This document shows, one piece after another, positions 15,101-21,315 of a DNA stretch of 64,000 bases. The notes beneath the pieces were generated by a model. That model searched no databases. It was not told the DNA's origin and saw nothing but the letters and a program-made list of their open reading frames with translations. The DNA lies in assembly GCA_964408455.1 (NCBI GenBank), contig CAYOZN010000006.1, positions 62,001 through 126,000 of the forward strand, in the 5' to 3' direction. Position numbers and translations under genes: made by a program. The DNA is from CAYOZN01 sp964408455. GTDB lineage: Bacteria; Planctomycetota; Phycisphaerae; UBA1845; UTPLA1. Every line of letters starts with the position of its first letter. The first letter of the stretch is position 1.

Positions 15101-17870
15101 CGGGGACGTTGGCCTGGCCGCCCAGCCGGCCCTCGACGCCCACCTCGCGGGCAACGGTGGTGACCTGCTGGGCGAAGGTGGCCAGCGTCTCCGTCATGTT
15201 GTTGATGGTCTCGGCAAGGGCTGCGACTTCGCCCTTGGCGCGGACGGTCAGCTTGTGGCGGAGATCGCCGTCGGCCACGGCGGTGACCACTTTCACGATG
15301 CCGCGGACCTGTTCGGTGAGGTTTGCGGCCATGACGTTGACGTTGTCGGTCAGGTCCTTCCACGTACCCGCGACGCCGGGAACGGCGGCCTGCCCGCCCA
15401 ATTTGCCCTCGGTGCCCACTTCGCGGGCGACGCGCGTCACTTCGGCGGCGAAGGCGTTGAGCTGGTCGACCATCGTGTTGATCGTGTTCTTCAGCTCGAG
15501 GATTTCCCCGCGCACGTCCACCGTGATCTTGCGCGACAGGTCGCCGCGGGCGACGGCCGTCGTCACTTCGGCGATGTTGCGCACCTGCGACGTCAGGTTC
15601 GATGCCATGGCGTTGACGCTATCGGTCAAGTCCTTCCACGTGCCCGCCACGCCGGGAACGATGGCCTGCCCGCCCAGCTTGCCGTCGGTCCCGACTTCGC
15701 GCGCCACGCGCGTCACTTCGGACGCGAAGGAGCGGAGCTGATCGACCATGGTGTTGAGCGTTTCCTTCAGCAGCAGAAACTCTCCACGGACGTCCACCGC
15801 GATCTTCTTGGACAAGTCGCCGCCGGCGATGGCAATGGCCACTTCGGCGATGTTGCGCACCTGGCCGGTCAGGTTGCGTGCCATCGAGTTGACGTTGTCG
15901 GTCAGGTCCTTCCAGGTGCCGGCGACGCCCGTCACTTCCGCCTGGCCGCCCAGCTTTCCGTCGGTGCCGACTTCGCGGGCCACGCGCGTCACTTCGGAGG
16001 CGAAGGCGTTGAGCTGGTCCACCATCGTGTTGATGGTTTCCTTGAGCTGGAGGATTTCGCCGCTGACGTTGACGGTGATCTTCTTGGACAAGTCGCCGCG
16101 GGCCACGGCCGTCGTCACTTCCGCGATGTTGCGCACCTGGCTGGTGAGGTTGGCCGCCATGGAGTTGACGTTGTCGGTCAGGTCCTTCCACGTACCCGCG
16201 ACGCCGGGCACACCTGCCTGACCGCCCAGCTTGCCCTCGGTGCCCACTTCGCGGGCCACGCGCGTCACTTCGCTGGCGAAGGAGTTGAGCTGGTCCACCA
16301 TCGTGTTGATGGTTTCTTTCAGCTCGAGGATTTCGCCGCTGACGTCGACCGTGATCTTGCGCGACAAATCGCCGCGGGCAACGGCCGTCGTCACTTCGGC
16401 GATGTTGCGCACCTGCGACGTCAGGTTTGATGCCATCGCGTTGACGCTATCGGTCAGGTCCTTCCACGTGCCGGCGACGCCGGTCACCACGGCCTGGCCG
16501 CCCAGGTTGCCATCGGTGCCGACTTCACGGGCCACGCGCGTCACTTCCGACGCGAAGCCGTTGAGCTGGTCCACCATCGTGTTGATGGTTTCCTTGAGCT
16601 GAAGAATCTCGCCGCTGACGTTGACCGTGATCTTCTTGGACAAGTCGCCACGGGCCACGGCGGTCGTCACTTCGGCAATGTTGCGGACCTGCGATGTGAG
16701 GTTCGCCGCCATGGAGTTGACGTTGTCGGTCAGGTCCTTCCACGTACCCGCGACGCCGGGCACACCTGCCTGACCGCCCAGCTTGCCCTCGGTGCCGACT
16801 TCGCGGGCCACGCGCGTGACTTCGCTGGCGAAGGCGTTGAGCTGGTCGACCATCGTGTTGATCGTGTTTTTCAGCTCGAGGATTTCGCCGCGTACGTCCA
16901 CCGTGATCTTTCGCGACAGGTCGCCGCGGGCCACGGCCGTCGTCACCTCCGCGATGTTGCGCACCTGCGACGTCAGGTTCGATGCCATGGCGTTGACGCT
17001 ATCGGTCAAGTCCTTCCACGTGCCCGCCACGCCGGGAACGATGGCCTGCCCGCCCAGCTTGCCGTCGGTCCCGACTTCGCGCGCCACGCGCGTCACTTCG
17101 GACGCGAAGGAGCGGAGCTGATCGACCATGGTGTTGATCGTCTCCTTCAGCTCCAGAATTTCGCCGCGCACGTCGACCGTAATCTTGCGCGACAAGTCGC
17201 CGCGGGCCACGGCCGTCGTCACCTCCGCGATGTTGCGGACCTGCGACGTGAGATTGTCGGCCATCGAGTTCACGCCTTCGGTCAGGTCCTTCCACACGCC
17301 GCTGACTTCGCGAACCTGTGCCTGGCCGCCCAGCTTGCCCTCGGCGCCGACTTCGCGGGCGACGCGCGTCAGTTCCGATGTGAAGACCGAAAGCTGCTGG
17401 ATCATCGTATTGACGATGGTGGCGGAACGCAGAAACTCGCCTTCCAGGGGACGGCCGTCGACATCCAGGCGCACCTTCTGCAACAGATTCCCCTGAGCGA
17501 CGGCCGAGATGGCGCCGGTCACTTCCGTGATGGGACGAATGAGGTCATCCACCAGGGTGTTCACCGAGGATTCCATCTCACCCCAGGCACCGCTGATGCG
17601 GCCGAATTGGACGCGCTGGCTGATCTTGCCTTCCTTGCCCACGACCTTTCCGACACGTTCAAGCTCCTGCGCCATTCGGCTGTTGACGGCGACGATGCTG
17701 TTGAAGGTGTCGGCGATCTTGCCGCCGATTCCCGTCCAGTCGCTGGGGAGGCGCACGTTGAAGTTGCCTTCATTCATCGCCTGAAGTGCATGAAGCAGCT
17801 CCCGCGCGTTGATCTTCTCTGGAGCGACTGCTTCGGACATCAGCTTCTTCGTCGCTTTAGTCTGCTGCAT
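12150..17870 (-). CDS. Giant poly-HAMP hybrid histidine kinase with three receivers
   Basis: 1906 residues from ATG 17870; earlier in-frame codons to 17984 look like leader. No transmembrane segment is visible, as in the fungal Nik1/class III kinases it resembles. Residues about 20-1000 hold an N-terminal HAMP-like unit and about ten HAMP units of 92 residues (consensus NLTSQVRNIAEVTTAVARGD, then KITVxVxGEIxxLKxTINTMVDQL). Then come GAF (about 1010-1160), coiled coil, HisKA (His in SHELRTPL, about 1233), HATPase (about 1340-1460) and receivers starting near 1517, 1638 and 1785. The first receiver has diverged around its conserved Lys. Poly-HAMP kinases of this type commonly report osmotic or cell-envelope stress; that role is inference here. 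Confidence 0.92.
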   Translation of the reverse strand: MQQTKATKKLMSEAVAPEKINARELLHALQAMNEGNFNVRLPSDWTGIGGKIADTFNSIVAVNSRMAQELERVGKVVGKEGKISQRVQFGRISGAWGEMESSVNTLVDDLIRPITEVTGAISAVAQGNLLQKVRLDVDGRPLEGEFLRSATIVNTMIQQLSVFTSELTRVAREVGAEGKLGGQAQVREVSGVWKDLTEGVNSMADNLTSQVRNIAEVTTAVARGDLSRKITVDVRGEILELKETINTMVDQLRSFASEVTRVAREVGTDGKLGGQAIVPGVAGTWKDLTDSVNAMASNLTSQVRNIAEVTTAVARGDLSRKITVDVRGEILELKNTINTMVDQLNAFASEVTRVAREVGTEGKLGGQAGVPGVAGTWKDLTDNVNSMAANLTSQVRNIAEVTTAVARGDLSKKITVNVSGEILQLKETINTMVDQLNGFASEVTRVAREVGTDGNLGGQAVVTGVAGTWKDLTDSVNAMASNLTSQVRNIAEVTTAVARGDLSRKITVDVSGEILELKETINTMVDQLNSFASEVTRVAREVGTEGKLGGQAGVPGVAGTWKDLTDNVNSMAANLTSQVRNIAEVTTAVARGDLSKKITVNVSGEILQLKETINTMVDQLNAFASEVTRVAREVGTDGKLGGQAEVTGVAGTWKDLTDNVNSMARNLTGQVRNIAEVAIAIAGGDLSKKIAVDVRGEFLLLKETLNTMVDQLRSFASEVTRVAREVGTDGKLGGQAIVPGVAGTWKDLTDSVNAMASNLTSQVRNIAEVTTAVARGDLSRKITVDVRGEILELKNTINTMVDQLNAFAAEVTRVAREVGTEGKLGGQAAVPGVAGTWKDLTDNVNVMAANLTEQVRGIVKVVTAVADGDLRHKLTVRAKGEVAALAETINNMTETLATFAQQVTTVAREVGVEGRLGGQANVPGASGTWKDLTGNVNLLAANLTTQVRAIAEVATAVTQGDLTRSVQVDARGEVAELKDNINTMITNLRMTTERGAEEDWLKTNLARFGGMLQGQRDLATVGQMLLSELVPLVGAHQGVIYQVFGDGDPHLRMLACYANAHENGYPERLRLGEGFIGQSAVDQRHILLSRVPEDTVPVETILLGALPRNVVTFPVVYEGHTKAVLALATLNDFLPSHLAFLEQLTASIGIVLNSIETTMRTESLLQQSQQLAAELGSQKKELQQINEQLAQKAQQLAEQNVEVERKNREIEQAREALEDKAAELALTSKYKSEFLANMSHELRTPLNSILVLGQQLAENVEGNLSQKQIEFARTIHGAGTDLLNLISDILDLSKIESGTVTVEAEEVSFTDLLDALGRTFRHEAENRNLSFEFQIDPSLGPTISTDPKRLQQILKNLLSNAFKFTERGGVELRVLPASSGWSATHPILEKSPEVVAFEVIDTGIGIPLEKQRIIFEAFQQADAGTSRKYGGTGLGLAISRELTSLLGGEIQLRSTPGVGSTFTFYAPLRYAGPSFAAGTRDGTRRRSEGAGNVVNVLPERVVEPIPDDRGIIQPGDVTLLIIEDDSHYARLLADLARDKGYRVLVAPRGADGLLLARQYHPTAISLDIYLPDMLGWSVLSQLKQDTATRHIPVQIITMDEVDHRSMARGAFSFINKSSTTPDRLGRTLDRIIEYASPRRRRLLVVEDSAAEQLSITELLGHDDVDITFASTGREALDLLTKQPFDCVVLDLRLPDMTGFEVLESIRDFDRGHELPVVVFTGKELSPEEDARLHSLARSVVVKGVESPERLLDETALFLHRVVTELPPSRQDMLRRLHSSDEYLAGQEVLVVDDDVRNIFALSSVLERRGMKVRTATTGREAIDILEDAPDVAIALMDIMMPGMDGYQTMQAIRENPRLRRLPIIALTAKAMKGDREKCLEAGASDYLAKPVNTEQLLSTLRTWLHR
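14890..17560 (-). repeat. Tandem 276-bp HAMP-coding repeat array
   Basis: The HAMP region is encoded by about ten tandem units with a 276-bp (92-codon) period. Similarity is high at DNA level, not only protein level: 15570-15757 is identical to 16950-17137, exactly five periods (1380 bp) away, and neighbouring stretches differ at only scattered sites. This points to recent duplication or gene conversion. Confidence 0.85.
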
Positions 17871-18535
17871 AGTTGATATCGCAGGTAGTAAAGGGGTTCG
17901 TTGGTAAGGCGGGGCGTGAAAGCCAGTCACCAGTAATCGCGCCTCTTTCAACGACGTGAAGGCGCGCTCAGGCCGAGACTGCACGGCGCGCTGACGGCGC
18001 GCGCCGTATCCAATAAATGCCCATTATATGACAGACTGATCGGATCAAGTACAAGCCGCGCGCCTGTTTATCCGGTTTTTATCCCGACCGTGCTCCCGGC
18101 AGCCAAGGGCATCCGCGCGACACTACCGCGCTCGGTAAAACCCCGACGCGGGTGTCGGTCCCGCAAGAGTGCAGAATCAGTCATCGCCCGATTGCTGCGT
18201 GTCCGCCTGCGAGACAGACTTAATCACAACCTGCAGCGCGTGCGTGCGGCGTCAGCAGAGCGGCTTCGGGTGCTGATGTGATCGTACGACGTTTCGTCGG
18301 AGCCGCAAAAAAACACGCGGGCTGATACGGGCCGTCGCCCGCGAAACTTGCGACTGCTTCTTTGAACAGCCGCGCGGTGTGTCCCGGCAGTGCTATCAGC
18401 GCATCCGGCATCGCCAGCGTCATGCCGATCGTCGCGGCGGAAACTAGACCGAGAAAGGAGAAGATTCACGTTGCGCATCGCGCAAGCGCGATGGGAAGTG
18501 TCCCTGGGGATCTACAATTATCGAAAGGCAACTCA
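17871..18535. other. Intergenic region between divergent genes
   Basis: This 665-base stretch separates the minus-strand poly-HAMP kinase from the plus-strand Cys-rich protein gene. It holds a candidate promoter for the kinase (18023-18050) and a possible short leader ORF before the Cys-rich gene. I see no other credible gene in it. Confidence 0.6.
18023..18050 (-). promoter_or_regulatory. Candidate sigma-70-type promoter for the poly-HAMP kinase
   Basis: On the minus strand, 18028-18023 reads TATAAT, a perfect -10 match. A -35-like ACTTGA at 18050-18045 stands 16 bases upstream; its match is poor. Transcription would begin near 18015, giving a 5' untranslated region of about 145 bases. Confidence 0.4.
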
Positions 18536-18539
18536 ATGA
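18471..18539 (+). CDS. Possible 22-residue leader peptide before the Cys-rich protein
   Basis: A TTG at 18471 follows a strong AAAGGAG site (18454-18460) with 10-base spacing and opens a 22-codon frame. Its TGA stop (18537-18539) overlaps the ATG at 18536 of the downstream gene in an ATGA arrangement typical of translational coupling. The peptide reads LRIAQARWEVSLGIYNYRKA and two more residues; it resembles nothing I know. It may be chance, but this is the best ribosome site in the region. Confidence 0.3.
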   Translation: MRIAQARWEVSLGIYNYRKATQ

Positions 18540-19750
18540 TGCGCCATGCTATGTCGCCCTGCTGTCCGCAAATAACAAATTGTTCATCTCGGAGCGCGCT
18601 GATCGGCGCGTTGTCGCTCCTGCTATGGACTCCCGTGGTCCTGGCACAGCCGGTCAACGACGAATGTGAAAACGCAGAAGGCCCGTTGAGCGTGCCCTCC
18701 GTGACGGCGGGAACGACGGTGGATTCCACCCCCGATGGCGTGGGCCTCTGCGAGACGAGCACCACGGACGGGGGCGTGTGGTACAAGGTCATCGGTACCG
18801 GTAACCGAATGACGGCAACCACCTGCGAGAATCAGACGCCGCCCGGCAGCGCCGATTATGATTCCAAAATTACGGTGCTGTGTAGCTGCGGCCTGGAGTG
18901 CATCGGCGGCAATGATGACGAACCGGGCTGCAACATGCAGTCGACCTTCTCCTGGTGCACTGAATCGGGCGTCGAGTATTTCATCCTGGTTCACGGGTTT
19001 CTCCTCGATCCATCCGGCGCCTTCGAGTTATCCCTCTTCGACGACGGAGTGCCCTGCGGCGCTCCGACCGTCGAGTGCGACGGCGACGACATACCGGCCG
19101 TGGGCGTCGGGGCGTCTACCTGTTGCTCACCGACCGGCAACAACGCACCAGGCTGCGACGACCAGGCCTGCGCCGATCTGGTCTGCACAGGCGATCCGTT
19201 CTGCTGCGATATTGAATGGGACTTCATGTGTTCGGGCCTGGCCGGCGACCAGTGCGGTGATCTCTGCAATCCGGGCGTCTGTGCCGACGGGCAGACGGCA
19301 AACTGCGACGACAATTGCCCGAACGACGCAAATCCTGACCAGGCGGACTCGGATGGCGATGGCCTCGGTGACGCCTGCGACTTCTGCGAAGGTGATAACG
19401 CCACTGGCGACAACGACAACGACGGCCTGTGTAATGACATAGATGATACGCCTGATGGCGATCCCGACAACGGAAATGGAAACGGGAACGAGAACGGCAA
19501 CGATAACACAAACGGCAACGACAACGACAACGTCAACGGCAATGCCGATGACGACGGCGACGGGATTCCCGACAACATCGACCCCTGTCTGAACGATTCG
19601 GTCAACGATGCGGATGGCGACGGCATCTGCGACACCACGCAGGCGCCCGTCGGGCAGCAGTGCTGCGGTGGCGGCCTGCCGTTGGTGGCGCCGGCCCTGT
19701 TGCTGTTGAGTCGCAACTGGCTGCGACGTCGGGCGCGGACGCGCCGTTAA
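18536..19750 (+). CDS. Cys-rich secreted protein with thrombospondin-3-like repeats and sorting-like tail
   Basis: 404 residues from ATG 18536, which directly precedes a signal peptide (core ALIGALSLLLWTPVVLA, then QPVNDECENA). Residues about 40-200 form a beta-rich domain beginning NDECENA, a form common in planctomycete and myxobacterial secreted proteins. Then follow Cys pairs, calcium-binding thrombospondin-3-like units (DNCPNDANPDQADSDGDGLG, DDDGDGIPDNIDPC) and an Asn/Gly/Asp linker. The C-terminus reads QQCCGGGLPLVAPALLLLSR and ends in an Arg cluster: a Cys/Gly motif, a hydrophobic helix and basic residues, the layout of MYXO-CTERM and GlyGly-CTERM sorting tails. It is probably processed and anchored or released at the surface. 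Confidence 0.7.
   Translation: MMRHAMSPCCPQITNCSSRSALIGALSLLLWTPVVLAQPVNDECENAEGPLSVPSVTAGTTVDSTPDGVGLCETSTTDGGVWYKVIGTGNRMTATTCENQTPPGSADYDSKITVLCSCGLECIGGNDDEPGCNMQSTFSWCTESGVEYFILVHGFLLDPSGAFELSLFDDGVPCGAPTVECDGDDIPAVGVGASTCCSPTGNNAPGCDDQACADLVCTGDPFCCDIEWDFMCSGLAGDQCGDLCNPGVCADGQTANCDDNCPNDANPDQADSDGDGLGDACDFCEGDNATGDNDNDGLCNDIDDTPDGDPDNGNGNGNENGNDNTNGNDNDNVNGNADDDGDGIPDNIDPCLNDSVNDADGDGICDTTQAPVGQQCCGGGLPLVAPALLLLSRNWLRRRARTRR
19468..19551 (+). repeat. Low-complexity Asn/Gly/Asp-coding repeat
   Basis: Imperfect short repeats of AAC, GGC or GGA and GAC codons encode a flexible linker of Asn, Gly and Asp inside the Cys-rich secreted protein, between two groups of calcium-binding repeats. 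Such tracts vary readily in length. Confidence 0.7.
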
Positions 19751-20059
19751 GCGGCGTACTGCAGCTGCAAGTCACAGAACTTTCTCGACGCGAAGGGAAC
19801 ACGCACGCGGCCGGGCGTGGTCTGCCACGCCCGGCCGTCGGGCCCTTCCCAGCATCTCGCTATCCGCCTCCATCCTACCCTGCCGCCAGCGCTCGATTGC
19901 CGACACCCGGGTGTAATCATCCGGGTGCGTCAGGAGTTACGTCGTGGCTATTAGCGGGAGCGCGCTGCCCGCCCGGCGCAACGCATTCACCAGGAGTCGG
20001 TCCTCATCCAGGAGCCGCCTCGCTCGGGTGCCGCGCGAAAGAGAGGCGCCTAATTTCTT
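19751..20059. other. Intergenic region after the Cys-rich protein gene
   Basis: These 309 bases contain one strong hairpin (19808-19837) and otherwise no gene or RNA that I can support. Confidence 0.6.
19808..19837 (+). terminator. Perfect 13-bp stem-loop, candidate terminator
   Basis: Arms 19808-19820 and 19825-19837 are exactly complementary with a TCTG loop, 57 bases past the stop of the Cys-rich protein gene. A T-rich tail is missing, so it may be a non-canonical terminator or a transcript-end stabilising structure. Confidence 0.55.
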
Positions 20060-20548
20060 ATGGCTGGTAGATTTACTGCGGCGGCCGACCCGCATAGAAT
20101 GCACCGCAAGGTGGCAGACGAATCCGAAATAAAAGTCTTGTGCGTCGATGACAATCGCGACTTCGCCGATCTGATGCGGCTGGTCATCGATGGCGAGCCG
20201 GGCCTGCGCTGTGCCGGGTGTCTTTACTCGGCGGACGAGCTTGAGGCCCAGATTCATGTGATTCAGCCGCACGTTGTCCTGCTCGATGCCAGCATGCCGG
20301 GCAAGGATCCGCTCGAAGCACTTCGCGATCTGCAATCCAGGGACAAGTCGACTCGCGCAATCGTGTGCAGCGGATATGACGATCGTGCATTCGTCGATCG
20401 CGTGCTCCGCGCGGGGGCCTGGGGCTGCGTCAGCAAGCAGGACGAGCCGAAGACCATCATGCACGCGGTCAGGGAAGTGGCGGCCGGCAGGCACTACTTC
20501 CCGGCACTTTCGGCCCACGGCAATCGGCCAAATCCTCCAGCGATCTGA
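20060..20548 (+). CDS. Single-domain response regulator (receiver only)
   Basis: Up to 162 residues; the true start is uncertain (ATG 20060, ATG 20099 or GTG 20111), since the receiver itself begins at EIKVLCVDDNRDF. The phospho-acceptor Asp lies in VVLLDASMPG, the Thr/Ser position in AIVCSG and the conserved Lys in CVSKQDEP. No output domain follows. It ends 65 bases before the convergent NarL-type regulator gene. It could act as a phosphate sink or by protein binding for one of the nearby kinases; the partner cannot be read from sequence. Confidence 0.8.
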   Translation: MAGRFTAAADPHRMHRKVADESEIKVLCVDDNRDFADLMRLVIDGEPGLRCAGCLYSADELEAQIHVIQPHVVLLDASMPGKDPLEALRDLQSRDKSTRAIVCSGYDDRAFVDRVLRAGAWGCVSKQDEPKTIMHAVREVAAGRHYFPALSAHGNRPNPPAI

Positions 20549-20613
20549 CGCGCCGCGTATCAGCGGCACTTTCCGCCTGCTACATTCCGCACGCGGCAGA
20601 GCCTCCATCGGCA

Positions 20614-21315
20614 TCAGCGGTTTTCGAGAATCCACTGCACGGCACGCCGTGCAAGTTCGCTGCTGCTCTCCAGATTGAGCTTGACCTTGATGTTCTCACG
20701 GTGCGTGTCGATGGTCTTGATGCTCAGGTGGAGCTTCTCCGCGATGTCACGCGACTTCATGCCGCCGCCGATCATCTCGAAGACTTCAAGTTCGCGATCG
20801 GTCAGACGCTCGATCGGTGAGACCGCGATGCTTTCGCCGGCGTGCACCCGGTGCAGCAGCCGCTCGGTCATTCGGTCGCTTAGATAGATTCGGCCGCCCA
20901 GCACCCGCCGGATGGCCTGAAGAATAACCTCCAGCGGCTCCTGCTTGTTGATGTAGCCCATCGCGCCGGCCTGGAGCACGCGTTCGGCAAACAGCACCTC
21001 GTCGTGCATGGAGAGCACCAGGATGCGCACGTTGAGCTCGAGCGATTTGACTTGCTTGATGAGATCGAGGCCCAGGCCATCCTTGAGGGAAATATCGACG
21101 ACCGCCAGATCCGGCTGCTGGGCCTTGACGAGCTTCATGGCCGTCATGATGTCTTCGGCTTCGCCGCAGACTTCCCAATCGGGCTCCTGGTCGATCAGCT
21201 CGGACAGGCCGCTGCGCAGCACGGCGTGATCGTCGACGAGGAGAATTCTTCGCTTTCCGGTAGACCGGAAGGCACCTTCTGCGTTGTGTTCCTTATTGTG
21301 CGGCTTGGTTTGCAT
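20614..21315 (-). CDS. NarL/LuxR-family response regulator
   Basis: 233 residues. Receiver at about 22-140 (acidic pocket LLVDDHAVLR, Asp in AVVDISLKDG, Lys in INKQEP), then a LuxR-type helix-turn-helix (LTDRELEVFEMIGGGMKSRD to IKTIDTHRENIKVKL) at about 168-225. It binds DNA and controls transcription when phosphorylated. Its start overlaps the end of the upstream histidine kinase gene by 23 bases, so the two form a translationally coupled two-component pair. Target genes are unknown. Confidence 0.93.
   Translation of the reverse strand: MQTKPHNKEHNAEGAFRSTGKRRILLVDDHAVLRSGLSELIDQEPDWEVCGEAEDIMTAMKLVKAQQPDLAVVDISLKDGLGLDLIKQVKSLELNVRILVLSMHDEVLFAERVLQAGAMGYINKQEPLEVILQAIRRVLGGRIYLSDRMTERLLHRVHAGESIAVSPIERLTDRELEVFEMIGGGMKSRDIAEKLHLSIKTIDTHRENIKVKLNLESSSELARRAVQWILENR

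Noticed and set aside
14151..16430. 759-codon plus-strand frame
   Set aside because: It is antisense to the HAMP repeats; its repeated character comes from the kinase gene, and it has no domain of its own.
14890..17560. Regular repeats as a possible CRISPR array
   Set aside because: The repeats are 276 bp, contiguous, in frame and encode HAMP domains; there are no spacers.
20552..20567. Stem between the convergent receiver and NarL genes as terminator
   Set aside because: Only five base pairs and no T tract; too weak to support.
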